From NCBI RefSeq assembly GCF_000714535.1, contig NZ_AUND01000001.1:496001-560000 (forward strand): a stretch of DNA of 64,000 bases, written 5' to 3'. The stretch is from Thioclava pacifica DSM 10166 (GTDB lineage: Bacteria; Pseudomonadota; Alphaproteobacteria; Rhodobacterales; Rhodobacteraceae). A model generated the notes under the pieces. It worked only from the letters and a program-made list of their open reading frames with translations, was not told the origin of the DNA and did no database searches. Both the position numbers and the translations under genes were made by a program. This document shows, in pieces, positions 52,050-60,835 of this stretch (position 1 is its first letter; each line of letters opens with the position of its first letter).

Positions 52050-54722
52050 ATGACCAAGACGCAAGAGCCCCGTCCGGGCAAGCCTGCCGAGGCCGCGCAA
52101 TCCCCGACTGAGACCTCGCCTGCGCCGCCTGACAGCCTCGGCGCGCGGCTCCACCGCTGGGCCGAGCACCCGGCGGTGAAGCTTGGCCTGCCGCTTCTGG
52201 TGCTGGCGATCGCGGTGCTGGTCCTGCACAAGCTTGCCGGTGATGTGAGCCCCGCGAAGGTCGTTGCCGATATCGGTGGGGCCAGTCCGGCGGCGCTTCT
52301 TCTGGCACTTGCGGCGACCACGGCCAGCTATCTCGCCATCGCCTTCTACGACGTGATTTCACTGGCCGCGGTGGCGCCCGGGATCGTGCGCGCGCGCACC
52401 GCCTACCTGATCGGAGGGGCGGGCTATGCCATTTCAAACCTTCTCGGGGTCTCTTACCTGACAGGCGGCGCGGTGCGGTTGCGTACCTATGTCGCCGCGG
52501 GCGTACCCTTCCACCGCGCGGCGCTCGCCCTCGGCACCTCGTGGAGCGGCTTCTGGACGGGGCTTGCCGCGCTGCTCGGCCTGCTGATGCTGTTTCACCC
52601 GCAAGGGCTTTCGGGCGTGTTGCCGATCGCGCCGGGGCTCGAAAGCCTGACCGGGATCGCGTTGCTGGTTGCGCTGGGTGTTCTGATGGCCGTGCTCGGG
52701 CGCAAGGGCCGCCACCTGAGCTGGCGCGGGATCGAGGCCGATCTGCCGCGCGCCACCACCGCAAGCCTCCTGATGCTCGCGGGCATGGCCGATCTGCTTT
52801 TCGCCTCGCTCACGCTCTGGGTGCTGCTGCCCCCCGATCTGGGCGGCAATTTCGCCTATTTCTTCGTGATCTTCATGGCCGCGATCGGGCTGGGCATCGC
52901 GAGCCATTCGCCGGGTGGGCTGGGCGTCTTCGAGGCAACCGTGATCGCGGGGCTCGGCGCGGGCGCGCGCTCGGATCTGCTCGCGGCGCTGGTGCTTTAT
53001 CGCGTGGTCTACACGCTCTACCCGTTTCTCGTCGCGACGCTGGGGCTGGCGGTGGGGTGGCTCTGGGCGCAGCGCCATCGGTTTGACGGGGCGGCCGATC
53101 TCGCGCTTGCGGTGATGGGGCCACTGATCCCGCCGCTCGCCGCGGGCGTGTCGCTTGTTGCGGGCGTGGTGCTGCTGCTGTCGGGCTCGGTTCCGGCGGA
53201 AGGCTCCCGGCTGGATCTGCTGCGCGACGTGCTGCCGCTGCCGCTGGTGGAGTTCTCGCACCTGACCGCCTCGGTCACCGGCGTCTTGCTGATCGTGCTC
53301 GCCCGGGGCCTTTTCCAACGCCTCACCCGCGCCTGGATCATGGCGCTGATCCTGCTTGCGATCGGGATCGTGACATCGCTGGTGAAGGGGCTCGAATGGG
53401 AGCAGGCGGCGACGATGGTGATCGCGGGCGCGCTGCTGATCCTGTTCCGGCAGGCCTTCTACCGGGTGCAGGACGCGTCGATCTTCCGGCTCGACCTGCG
53501 CTGGTTCGTCTCTGTCACCGCGCTGGTCGTGGCGATCACCTGGATCGGCTTCTTCGCCTATAAGCACGTCGAATATCGCGATGCGCTCTGGTGGCAATTC
53601 GCCTGGAAGGGCGATGCCTCGCGTTTCCTGCGCGGCACGGTCGGGGCGTCGGTGGCGCTCGCGATCATCGCGCTCGGCTCGATCCTTGGCAGCCGCAAGC
53701 GCCTGCGCCCGCGTCAGGAAATCCCGCAGGCGGTGCGCGACATCCTCGCGGGATCCGACGATGCCGAGGCGCAGCTGACCTTGATGGGCGACAAGGAGGT
53801 GCTGCTCGACCCCGAAGGCCGTGCCTTCATCGCTTATGCCGATACCGGCCGCGCCCTGATCGCGCGTGCCGATCCCGTGGGCGAGGAGGAGGCCGCGATC
53901 GATCTGATCTGGGCCCTGCGCGAGAAAGCCGACCGGATGGGGCGGCTATGTGCCTTCTACGGCGTCTCGCCGCGCTACCTGCCGGTCTTTCTCGATATGG
54001 GCCTGTCGATCGTGAAGATCGGCGAGACCGCCCGGATCGACCTGACGACCTTCACCCTCGACGGACCGAAGAAGAAGAATTTCCGCTACGCCCTCTCCAA
54101 GGGGCAGCGCGACGGCTACCGCTTCGAGATTCTGCCCGCGGCCGAGGTGCCCGCCCATCTGCCCGAGCTGCGCGCGATCTCCGATGCCTGGCTCGCGCAG
54201 AAACAGGGCGAGGAGAAAAGCTTCGCGCTCGGCGCCTTCACCGAGGATTACATCGTCAATTTCGACATCGCCGTGCTGCGTGACCCCGACGGCGCGATCA
54301 TCGCCTTCGCGAACCTTCTGAACGGCGCGGGGGTCGAGATTTGCATCGATCTGATGCGCTATGACGGCCGCTGTCCGGGCTGGGGAATGAGCCAGCTCTT
54401 CACCGAGATGATCCTCTGGGCGCAGGCACAGGGGTTCCGCTGGTTCCGGCTCGGCAATGCGCCCTTCTCGGGGATCGAGCGCCACCGCCTCGCGTCGATC
54501 TGGCACCGGCTGGGCGGGTTTCTCTATGAACACGGTGAGCGGATCTACAGCTTCGAGGGGCTCCGCAGTTTCAAGGAGAAATGGGATCCGGTCTGGTCGC
54601 CCCATTACCTCGCCTCGCCGGGCGGGCTTGGCGTTCCGCGGGTGCTCTACGAGGTGAACGTTCTGATCTCGGGGGGCGTGCGCGGGCTGGTGCGCCGCGA
54701 CAGCAAGGAACGCAGCGGATGA
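52050..54722 (+). CDS. mprF: bifunctional lysylphosphatidylglycerol flippase/synthetase (MprF)
   Basis: The 890-residue inner-membrane protein has an N-terminal region of about 14 helices ('GISNLLGVSYLTGGAVRLRTY'-type flippase segments, 'SHSPGGLGVFEATVIAGLG') up to about residue 530, then a cytoplasmic DUF2156 GNAT-like domain ('LCAFYGVSPRYLPVFLDMGLSIVKIGE', 'FRWFRLGNAPFSGIERHRLASIWHRLG'). MprF adds lysine or alanine from aminoacyl-tRNA to phosphatidylglycerol and flips the product, lowering sensitivity to cationic peptides and acid. The ATG at 52050 has only a weak ribosome binding site; an earlier ATG at 51978 would add 24 residues of no clear character. Confidence 0.92.
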   Translation: MTKTQEPRPGKPAEAAQSPTETSPAPPDSLGARLHRWAEHPAVKLGLPLLVLAIAVLVLHKLAGDVSPAKVVADIGGASPAALLLALAATTASYLAIAFYDVISLAAVAPGIVRARTAYLIGGAGYAISNLLGVSYLTGGAVRLRTYVAAGVPFHRAALALGTSWSGFWTGLAALLGLLMLFHPQGLSGVLPIAPGLESLTGIALLVALGVLMAVLGRKGRHLSWRGIEADLPRATTASLLMLAGMADLLFASLTLWVLLPPDLGGNFAYFFVIFMAAIGLGIASHSPGGLGVFEATVIAGLGAGARSDLLAALVLYRVVYTLYPFLVATLGLAVGWLWAQRHRFDGAADLALAVMGPLIPPLAAGVSLVAGVVLLLSGSVPAEGSRLDLLRDVLPLPLVEFSHLTASVTGVLLIVLARGLFQRLTRAWIMALILLAIGIVTSLVKGLEWEQAATMVIAGALLILFRQAFYRVQDASIFRLDLRWFVSVTALVVAITWIGFFAYKHVEYRDALWWQFAWKGDASRFLRGTVGASVALAIIALGSILGSRKRLRPRQEIPQAVRDILAGSDDAEAQLTLMGDKEVLLDPEGRAFIAYADTGRALIARADPVGEEEAAIDLIWALREKADRMGRLCAFYGVSPRYLPVFLDMGLSIVKIGETARIDLTTFTLDGPKKKNFRYALSKGQRDGYRFEILPAAEVPAHLPELRAISDAWLAQKQGEEKSFALGAFTEDYIVNFDIAVLRDPDGAIIAFANLLNGAGVEICIDLMRYDGRCPGWGMSQLFTEMILWAQAQGFRWFRLGNAPFSGIERHRLASIWHRLGGFLYEHGERIYSFEGLRSFKEKWDPVWSPHYLASPGGLGVPRVLYEVNVLISGGVRGLVRRDSKERSG

Positions 54723-55042
54723 TCCCCAACTTCAAGGACCATGCCGCCAATGAGCGCACCTTCCTTGCCTGGCTGCGCACCGCCATCGCCATCGTCGGCG
54801 TCGGGCTGACGGCGGCGAAGCTGACGGGCGCGCATATGCCGGTCTGGTCGGATGTGGCGATGATCGGATCGGGGGGCGTGGTCGTGCTGCTGGCCTTCAT
54901 CCGCATGCAGCTCCTGCGCAAGCGCATCGACGCCGAAGTCTCGCTCGACGCCTCGGGTACGAACTGGCCCGATGTGGTCCTGGCCGCGCTGGTGATCGCG
55001 CTGATCGTGCTCACGGGGATATTCATCCTGCATGTCACCTGA
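54719..55042 (+). CDS. DUF202 (YidH-type) small membrane protein
   Basis: This 107-residue protein has three hydrophobic helices and the signature 'NERTFLAWLRTAIAIVGVGLTAAKL', which defines DUF202/YidH inner-membrane proteins of unknown function. Its ATG overlaps the mprF stop (ATGA), so it is made together with MprF; whether it helps lipid modification is not known. Confidence 0.9.
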   Translation: MIPNFKDHAANERTFLAWLRTAIAIVGVGLTAAKLTGAHMPVWSDVAMIGSGGVVVLLAFIRMQLLRKRIDAEVSLDASGTNWPDVVLAALVIALIVLTGIFILHVT

Positions 55043-55103
55043 TCCCCTTGCATCTGCCCGCCGGGCCTGACTTGATGCGGCCCAAATGCAGGAGGGAGAG
55101 GCG

Positions 55104-55949
55104 ATGAAGCTGTTTCGTCACGGGCTCATGGGAGCCGAGAAACCGGGGATGCTCGACGATCAGGGCGTGATGCGCGACCTGTCGGGGAAGGTGAGCGATA
55201 TCGGTGGTGCGGTGCTGGGCGAGGCCGGTCTGGCCGAGCTGGCCGCGATCGATCCTGCGAGCCTGCCAGTCGTGCCCGAGGGCAGCCGCCTGGGCGCGCC
55301 GGTCGCGGGCATCGGCAAGATGATCTGCATCGGGCTCAACTACGCTGACCACGCCGCCGAATCCGGTGCCGAGGTGCCGCCCGAGCCGCTGATCTTCATG
55401 AAGGCCACGTCCGCGATCCAGGGGCCGAACGACCCGATCGTGATCCCGCGAGGATCGGAAAAGACCGATTGGGAGATCGAGCTGGGCATCGTCATCGGCA
55501 CGCCCGCGAAATATGTCTCGGAAGAGGACGCGCTCGATTACGTTGCGGGCTATGTTCTGGCCAATGATGTCTCCGAGCGCAGCTTCCAGACCGAGCGCAC
55601 GGGTCAATGGACGAAGGGCAAGAGCTGCGACAGCTTCGGCCCGCTCGGACCCTATCTCGTGACGCGCGACGCGGTGGCCGATCCGCAGAACCTCGCGATG
55701 ACGCTCAGCGTCAATGGCGAGGTGATGCAGAACGGTTCGACCGCGACGATGGTCTTCGGCGTCGCGAAGCTCGTGAGCTACCTGTCGCAATTCATGACGC
55801 TGCATCCGGGCGACGTGATCTCGACCGGCACGCCGCCGGGCGTCGCGATGGGGATGGAAACCCCGCGCTACCTGCGTCCGGGCGATGTGGTCGAACTGGA
55901 GATCGAAGGCCTCGGTCGCCAGCGCGCCGAGCTTGTCGCCGATACCTGA
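55104..55949 (+). CDS. fumarylacetoacetate hydrolase (FAH) family protein
   Basis: The 281-residue cytoplasmic enzyme shows 'MICIGLNYADHAAESGAEVPPEPLIFMKATSAI', the metal-binding D-x-E-x-E in 'DWEIELGIVIG' and 'GYVLANDVSERSFQTER', with 'VISTGTPPGVAMGM' near the C terminus. FAH-fold enzymes hydrolyse or decarboxylate beta-diketo acids or act on 2-keto-3-deoxy sugars; members of this size are often ureidoglycolate lyase-like or acylpyruvase-like. GGAGGGAGAGG precedes the ATG at 55104, and a hairpin terminator follows the stop. Confidence 0.9.
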   Translation: MKLFRHGLMGAEKPGMLDDQGVMRDLSGKVSDIGGAVLGEAGLAELAAIDPASLPVVPEGSRLGAPVAGIGKMICIGLNYADHAAESGAEVPPEPLIFMKATSAIQGPNDPIVIPRGSEKTDWEIELGIVIGTPAKYVSEEDALDYVAGYVLANDVSERSFQTERTGQWTKGKSCDSFGPLGPYLVTRDAVADPQNLAMTLSVNGEVMQNGSTATMVFGVAKLVSYLSQFMTLHPGDVISTGTPPGVAMGMETPRYLRPGDVVELEIEGLGRQRAELVADT

Positions 55950-55959
55950 AAAGAGGGCA

Positions 55960-55986
55960 GGGCGCGCGGGTCTCGCGCGCCCGTTT
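55960..55986 (+). terminator. hairpin terminator after the FAH-family gene
   Basis: GGGCGCGCG and CGCGCGCCC form a perfect 9-bp stem with a 5-nt loop, followed by GTTTCCTT. It lies between the convergent FAH-family gene and kdsA and may act in both directions. Confidence 0.75.
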
Positions 55987-55988
55987 CC

Positions 55989-56822
55989 TTACAGCCGGAT
56001 CGGCTCGTCCTTCGCAATCCGGTCGAACTCCATCAGCACCTGCACCAGCTTCGGCATTTCCTTGAGCGGGATCATGTTCGGCCCATCCGAGGGGGCGTTA
56101 TCGGGCGCCTCATGGGTTTCGATGAACACGCCCGCGATCCCCAGAGAAACTGCCGCGCGCGCCATCACCGGCGCGAATTCGCGCTGACCGCCCGAGGAGC
56201 CGCCCTGACCGCCGGGCTGTTGCACCGAATGGGTCGCGTCCATGATCACCGGGTAGCCGGTCTTCATCATCTCGGGCAGCCCGCGCATATCCGCGACCAG
56301 CGTGTTGTAGCCAAAGGAGGTGCCGCGCTCGGTCAGCAGGATCTTCTCGTTGCCGGTCGAGGCGACCTTCTCGGCCACGTTGGGCATGTCCCAGGGCGCG
56401 AGGAACTGGCCCTTCTTGATATTGACCACGCAGCCGGTCTCGCCCGCGGCCAGCAGCAGATCGGTCTGGCGGCACAGGAAGGCGGGGATCTGAATCACGT
56501 CGACCACCTCGGCGGCGATCTTCGCCTGCTCGGCATCATGGATATCGGTCAGCACGGGGCAGCCCAGCTCGGCGCGCACATCGTCGAGGATCTTCAGCCC
56601 CGCTTCGATCCCGAGCCCGCGCTTACCCTTGAGACTGGTACGGTTGGCCTTGTCATAGCTGGCCTTGAAGATGAATTGCGCGCCCGCCTGATCGCAGGCT
56701 TTCGCCATCTCGCTCGCGATCATCAGCGCATGGTCGCGGCTTTCCAGCTGGCAGGGGCCCGCGATCACCGTCAGGGGGCGGTCGTTCGAGACGGTCAGCC
56801 CGCCGATTTTCACGTCTTTCAT
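55989..56822 (-). CDS. kdsA: 3-deoxy-8-phosphooctulonate synthase
   Basis: The 277-residue TIM-barrel enzyme has 'VIAGPCQLESRDHALMIA' , 'FKASYDKANRTSLKGKRG', 'TDIHDAEQA' and 'VIMDATHSVQQPGGQGGSSGGQREF', the KdsA hallmarks. It condenses phosphoenolpyruvate with arabinose-5-phosphate to Kdo-8-phosphate, precursor of Kdo for lipopolysaccharide and group 2 type capsule. It is the third gene of a minus-strand run after kpsT and kpsE-like genes, 35 bp after the latter, so here it may serve the capsule. Confidence 0.96.
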   Translation of the reverse strand: MKDVKIGGLTVSNDRPLTVIAGPCQLESRDHALMIASEMAKACDQAGAQFIFKASYDKANRTSLKGKRGLGIEAGLKILDDVRAELGCPVLTDIHDAEQAKIAAEVVDVIQIPAFLCRQTDLLLAAGETGCVVNIKKGQFLAPWDMPNVAEKVASTGNEKILLTERGTSFGYNTLVADMRGLPEMMKTGYPVIMDATHSVQQPGGQGGSSGGQREFAPVMARAAVSLGIAGVFIETHEAPDNAPSDGPNMIPLKEMPKLVQVLMEFDRIAKDEPIRL

Positions 56823-56857
56823 GTCTTTCTCCGCAGCGATGTGCCGCGTCGCCGGGA

Positions 56858-58555
56858 TCAGCTCGAGACCTGCTCGCGCAGGATCGAAGCGGTCAGCGAC
56901 AGCATCAGATAGATGCCCGAGAAGATCAGGAAAGCCAACAGCGTGTTCTCGAAAGCGCGCGGATAGGTCGGCTCGTCGGGCGCCACCGGGCGCACGCCCA
57001 TCTCGAGATAACGCACCTGTTTGTTGGCTTCGATCCGCGCCGTCTCCATCTGCTGGGCGGCGGCGGAGAGCAGCATCTGGCGGGTCTGCAACTCGCCCTG
57101 CGCGATCTGGAGCTGGCCGGTCACGGCGGCAAGCGACTCGGTATTGCCCTTGTCGGTCGTGAGCTGGCTGCGCAGCTTTGCGATCGCTTCCTCAAGCCGT
57201 TTGATATCGCCCTGAACGCCCGCGACCCGCGCCTGGTTGGGTCGCTCGTTGTCGAGCAACTGACCCAGTTCGAGCCGCTTTTGTTGAAGCTGCGTCTCGA
57301 ACCCCGAGATCTGCCCCATCACCAGCGAGTTCTCCGAGATCGGGTCGAGAATCCCGACCTTCTCCTGCAATTGCTGCACCTTGGCCTGCGCGGCGAAGAC
57401 CTTGTTCTCGGCGTCCTGATAGCTCTCGAGCGCGCCCTTCATCTGGTCGCCCCGCAGACGCGCGGTCAACTGGTCCACCTGCTCTTCGGCATAGGAGATC
57501 AGCGCTTGCGAAAATTCCTGCGATTCCTTGGGATTGGGCGCGATCACCTCCATCTTCACGATCCCTTCCGAGGGGTCGTAGCCGATCTGCACCATCTTCT
57601 GATAGAGCCGGTAGGCCTGTTCGTCGGTGGCATTTTCCGGCAGGCGCTGGAGCGGGTCGATCGTCGGGTCCTCGAACACCGTCTTGAAGCCTTTGTCACG
57701 GTCGAGCCGGAGCATCGCGTCGCGCGATTGCAGGTAGGATTGCACCGTCACCGAATCCTGGTTCGTCGCAAGCTGCGTTCCCGAGAAGAGCGAACCAAGG
57801 CCCGAATTGCCCATCCCGTCGGCCTTCTGGATCACGAAGGCGGATTTCGTGGCATACATCGGCGTCGCCATCGCGAAATAGTAATAGGCGGCAATCAGCG
57901 TCGGCAGGAAGACGAAGAAGGACAGCCGCGCGGCCAGCAGCGCCAGTTTGCGGCGGCGGCGACGCGCGATGTCGCGCTGGATCTTCAGGATCTCGGCGGC
58001 GCGTCGATCCTCGTTCATCACCTCGGTCGCGGGAAGCTGGCCCGGCTTGATCGTCTGGGGCAGCTGCACACGGGTGTCGGCACCCGGCCCGTCGGTGCGC
58101 GCCAGCGCCCGCGAGGTGGCGTCATCGGCCCCCGAGTTCTTCACCAGCGCCACGATGTTCGAGCGGTCGAACGGGTCCACGCCCTTGCGGCGCAGCAAAA
58201 GCACGGCCTCGAAATCCGAACTTGCCTCGATCCCGTGTTTCTGCGCCATGCGCCGCGCGAGCCGCAACTGGCGCCCGGTCAGCCCCTCGGAGCGGATTGC
58301 GGCGATTTCTTCCTCGGGCGTTTTCTGGCCCGCGGCCAACACCTCGGTGCCGCCTGCGGTCGGGAATTTCTGATCGCCGAACCCGTCATCTTGCGGCTCG
58401 AACAGCGTCGCGGGATCGGTTTGCGCGTTTTCCACCGCCGGGGTGTTGCGAGCCGGGGCGGCGGCAGCGGGTGCGGCCGGTTGCGCGGTGCCATCCGAGA
58501 GGACTGGCCCGTCGCGGCGGATGCGGTATTTCGAAACCTTAGGATTGGTAGTCAT
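56858..58555 (-). CDS. kpsE: capsule polysaccharide export inner-membrane protein, KpsE type, with long N-terminal extension
   Basis: The 565-residue protein has a KpsE/Wzz-type core: a first membrane helix at about 208-230, a periplasmic domain with coiled-coil helices, a proline-rich end ('MGVRPVAPDEPTYPRAFEN') and a second helix at about 537-558. It links the inner-membrane capsule ABC transporter to the outer-membrane exporter. E. coli KpsE is around 380 residues; the roughly 200 extra N-terminal residues are Ala/Pro-rich and then carry a small helical motif ('GLTGRQLRLARRMAQKHGIEASSDFEAVLLLRRKGVDPFDR'). The start at 58555 lies inside the 3' end of kpsT (17-bp overlap). Confidence 0.87.
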   Translation of the reverse strand: MTTNPKVSKYRIRRDGPVLSDGTAQPAAPAAAAPARNTPAVENAQTDPATLFEPQDDGFGDQKFPTAGGTEVLAAGQKTPEEEIAAIRSEGLTGRQLRLARRMAQKHGIEASSDFEAVLLLRRKGVDPFDRSNIVALVKNSGADDATSRALARTDGPGADTRVQLPQTIKPGQLPATEVMNEDRRAAEILKIQRDIARRRRRKLALLAARLSFFVFLPTLIAAYYYFAMATPMYATKSAFVIQKADGMGNSGLGSLFSGTQLATNQDSVTVQSYLQSRDAMLRLDRDKGFKTVFEDPTIDPLQRLPENATDEQAYRLYQKMVQIGYDPSEGIVKMEVIAPNPKESQEFSQALISYAEEQVDQLTARLRGDQMKGALESYQDAENKVFAAQAKVQQLQEKVGILDPISENSLVMGQISGFETQLQQKRLELGQLLDNERPNQARVAGVQGDIKRLEEAIAKLRSQLTTDKGNTESLAAVTGQLQIAQGELQTRQMLLSAAAQQMETARIEANKQVRYLEMGVRPVAPDEPTYPRAFENTLLAFLIFSGIYLMLSLTASILREQVSS

Positions 58556-59192
58556 ACATCCGCTTCGCTTCTTCCAGAGTGTCGAACTGATACAGTTGCC
58601 CGTCACGCAGCACCGCCGCCGAGCGGCAGAATTTTTCGATCGTCGCGGGCTGGTGCGAGACCACGACCACGGTGGAATCGCGCAGCCGGTCGCGCAGGAT
58701 CGAGCCCGCCTTGCGATTGAACTCGACATCGGTGGTCGAGGGCATGCCCTCGTCGATCAGGTAGATGTCAAACTCCAGCGCGAGCAGCAAGGAGAAGGTG
58801 AACCGCGCCCGCATCCCCGAGCTGTAGGTGCCGACGGGCTGGTCGAAATATTCCTCGATCCCGGTGAGCCAGCGGCAGAAGGCCTCCACGTAATCGGGAT
58901 CGAGCCCGTAGAGCCGTGCAATGAAGCGCGCGTTCTCCCGTGCCGAGTGCTTGGAGACGACCCCGCCCATGAAGCCCAGCGGGAACGAGACCCGACAGCC
59001 CCGGCGCACCTCACCCTCGTCGGGTTTTTCCAGCCCCGCCATCATGTTGATGATCGTCGTCTTGCCGGTGCCGTTGGGCGCGAGAATGCCCAGGCTGTTG
59101 CCCAGTTCCACGCGGAAATTGGCGCGATCAAGGATCACCTTGCGCTGCTTGCCCGTCCAGAAGGACTTGGAGACATTTTCGAATTCGATCAT
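58539..59192 (-). CDS. kpsT: capsule polysaccharide ABC transporter ATP-binding protein, KpsT type
   Basis: This 217-residue ATPase has 'MIEFENVSKSFWTGKQRKVILD' at the start, Walker A 'APNGTGKTT', the KpsT-type signature 'YSSGMRARFTFSLLLALE', and Walker B region 'IYLIDEGMPS'. It energises export of capsular polysaccharide through KpsM. The ATG at 59192 was chosen from the family start; the longer frame adds 21 residues without support. The gene overlaps kpsE. No kpsM lies next to it, so the permease gene must be elsewhere in the genome. Confidence 0.92.
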   Translation of the reverse strand: MIEFENVSKSFWTGKQRKVILDRANFRVELGNSLGILAPNGTGKTTIINMMAGLEKPDEGEVRRGCRVSFPLGFMGGVVSKHSARENARFIARLYGLDPDYVEAFCRWLTGIEEYFDQPVGTYSSGMRARFTFSLLLALEFDIYLIDEGMPSTTDVEFNRKAGSILRDRLRDSTVVVVSHQPATIEKFCRSAAVLRDGQLYQFDTLEEAKRMYDYQS

Positions 59193-59337
59193 CGTGATCC
59201 GGTTTGCCGCCCCTGCCACTAGAAGACCATGCGCGGGGCTTGTTAATAAAGTCACCTATGCGTCGATTTGGGCATCATTATGTCGAATTCCGAGAGGGTT
59301 ATGCAATGGAGAACGCGTTGTTGCGCGGATCGGAACG

Positions 59338-59919
59338 ATGACGGGCGAGGTGCAGGCGGAAATCGCGGCTTGCCGGCTCTGCGCGGCGCGGTTCGCCGCG
59401 ACCGCGACCGCCCACATGCCGCGGCCCGTGGTCTGGTTCGGCGCGGGCGCGCGGATCCTGATCGTGGGGCAGGCGCCGGGGATCCGGGTGCATGAGACCG
59501 GGCTGCCTTTCAACGACCGTTCGGGCGATCGGCTGCGCGATTGGATGGGGGTCGACCGCGAAACCTTCTACGACCGCACGCGCATCGCGATCGCGCCGAT
59601 GGCGTTTTGCTTTCCCGGCTATGATGCGAAAGGCGCGGATCTGCCGCCGCCGCCGCTCTGCGCGGTGACATGGCGCGAGAAGGTCATGGCTGAAATCGGT
59701 CCCGTCGATCTGACGCTGCTGGTGGGCGGGGCGGCGCAGCGCTGGCATCTCGGGCCGGGCCCCGTCACCCAGACCGTCGCGGGCTGGCGAGACCACGCGC
59801 CGCGGCTCTTCCCCTTGCCTCATCCGTCCTGGCGCAATACGGGATGGCTGAAGAAAAACCCGTGGTTCGAGACCGACCTGCTGCCGGTTCTGCGTGCCCG
59901 GGTGAAGGAGCTGACATGA
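59338..59919 (+). CDS. uracil-DNA glycosylase family protein
   Basis: The 193-residue protein carries the UDG-fold signature 'ILIVGQAPGIRVHETGLPFNDRSGDRLRDWMG' and the C-terminal 'PLPHPSWRNTGWLKKNPWF' with the HPS loop that reads the base. It begins with a CxxC pair ('ACRLCAARF'), but the four cysteines of the iron-sulfur family 4 enzymes are not all evident. It probably removes uracil or another damaged base from DNA, or belongs to an UDG-like subgroup without proven activity. The ribosome binding site is weak (GGA near 59331). It overlaps the next start (ATGA). Confidence 0.85.
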   Translation: MTGEVQAEIAACRLCAARFAATATAHMPRPVVWFGAGARILIVGQAPGIRVHETGLPFNDRSGDRLRDWMGVDRETFYDRTRIAIAPMAFCFPGYDAKGADLPPPPLCAVTWREKVMAEIGPVDLTLLVGGAAQRWHLGPGPVTQTVAGWRDHAPRLFPLPHPSWRNTGWLKKNPWFETDLLPVLRARVKELT

Positions 59920-60716
59920 CCCCTTACGACCGCGCCCATGCCGCGATGGAAGCCGAGCCCGAGAACGAGGCCAAGCGCCTTGCCGTCTACGATCGGCTGG
60001 CCGATGCCGAGCTGTTCCTGCTTCTCGAGAAAGAGCCCGAGGACGAGAATATCCGCCCGCAGGTGTTCTCGACCGAAGAGGGCGATTTCGTTCTGGTCTT
60101 CGATACCGAGGAGCGTCTGGGTGAATTCTCCGACGAACCGCATCCCTATGCGGCGCTGCCGGGGCGCGTGATCGCGCAGCATCTGGTGGGCGAGAATATC
60201 GGGCTGGGGATCAATCTCGGCGTGGCGGAGTCGGCGATGCTTCTGCCGCCCGAGGCGCTCGACTGGCTGACCGAGACGCTGTCCCATTCGCCCTCCGAGG
60301 CGCAGGGCCGTCCGGTCGCGTTCACCGCGCCGGGGCTGTCTCCCGCGATGCTGGGGCTGTTGCTGCCCGCGTTCGAGGCGAAGCTGGATCAGCTTGCCGG
60401 GATCGCACAGGCCGCAGTGCTGGGCGGCGTGACCTATGAGGACGGCCATCGCGGCCATGTGCTCGCGGTGATCGGCGCACATGAGCATTTCATGCCCGGC
60501 ATCGCAAAGGCGATGGGCGAGGCGCTGACCTTCTCCGGTCTCGATGCGGGCGAGCTTGACGTGACCTTCCTTGCGGCCGAGGACCCGGCGGCACAGTTGC
60601 TGCTCGAAAAGGGTTTGGTGCTGCATGTGCCCGAGCCGGTCGAGGAGGAGGTGCAGGAGATCGTTCCCGGCGCCGCCCCCGGCATGGACCCGACCAAACC
60701 GCCGAAACTGCGCTAA
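59916..60716 (+). CDS. SseB-family protein
   Basis: The 266-residue acidic protein has 'LADAELFLLLEKEPEDENIRPQVFSTEEGDFVLVFDTEERLGEF' and 'GLGINLGVAESAMLLPPEALDWL', matching the SseB N-terminal domain, then a second alpha/beta part. The general role of SseB-like domains is unclear (protein-protein or enzyme-modulating). A Pro/Glu-rich tail ends the protein. It is translationally coupled to the UDG-family gene by ATGA overlap; the functional link is unknown. Confidence 0.82.
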   Translation: MTPYDRAHAAMEAEPENEAKRLAVYDRLADAELFLLLEKEPEDENIRPQVFSTEEGDFVLVFDTEERLGEFSDEPHPYAALPGRVIAQHLVGENIGLGINLGVAESAMLLPPEALDWLTETLSHSPSEAQGRPVAFTAPGLSPAMLGLLLPAFEAKLDQLAGIAQAAVLGGVTYEDGHRGHVLAVIGAHEHFMPGIAKAMGEALTFSGLDAGELDVTFLAAEDPAAQLLLEKGLVLHVPEPVEEEVQEIVPGAAPGMDPTKPPKLR

Positions 60717-60717
60717 G

Positions 60718-60763
60718 ATAAGGCCAGCTTATGCCGCGCGGTTGCGGATAAGTTTTGCTTATC
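60718..60763. repeat. two similar inverted repeats with ATAAG/CTTAT arms
   Basis: ATAAG-GCCAG-CTTAT at 60718-60732 and GATAAG-TTTTG-CTTATC at 60747-60763 have the same arms and 5-bp spacers; their centres are 30 bp apart, close to three helical turns. They lie between the ends of convergent genes. Confidence 0.8.
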
Positions 60764-60835
60764 TGACAAATCCCGATTTGATCGTGGGCTTGGTCAGGGG
60801 CAATCGGCCCCGGGTCGCAGCCGTCTTCGCCCCTG

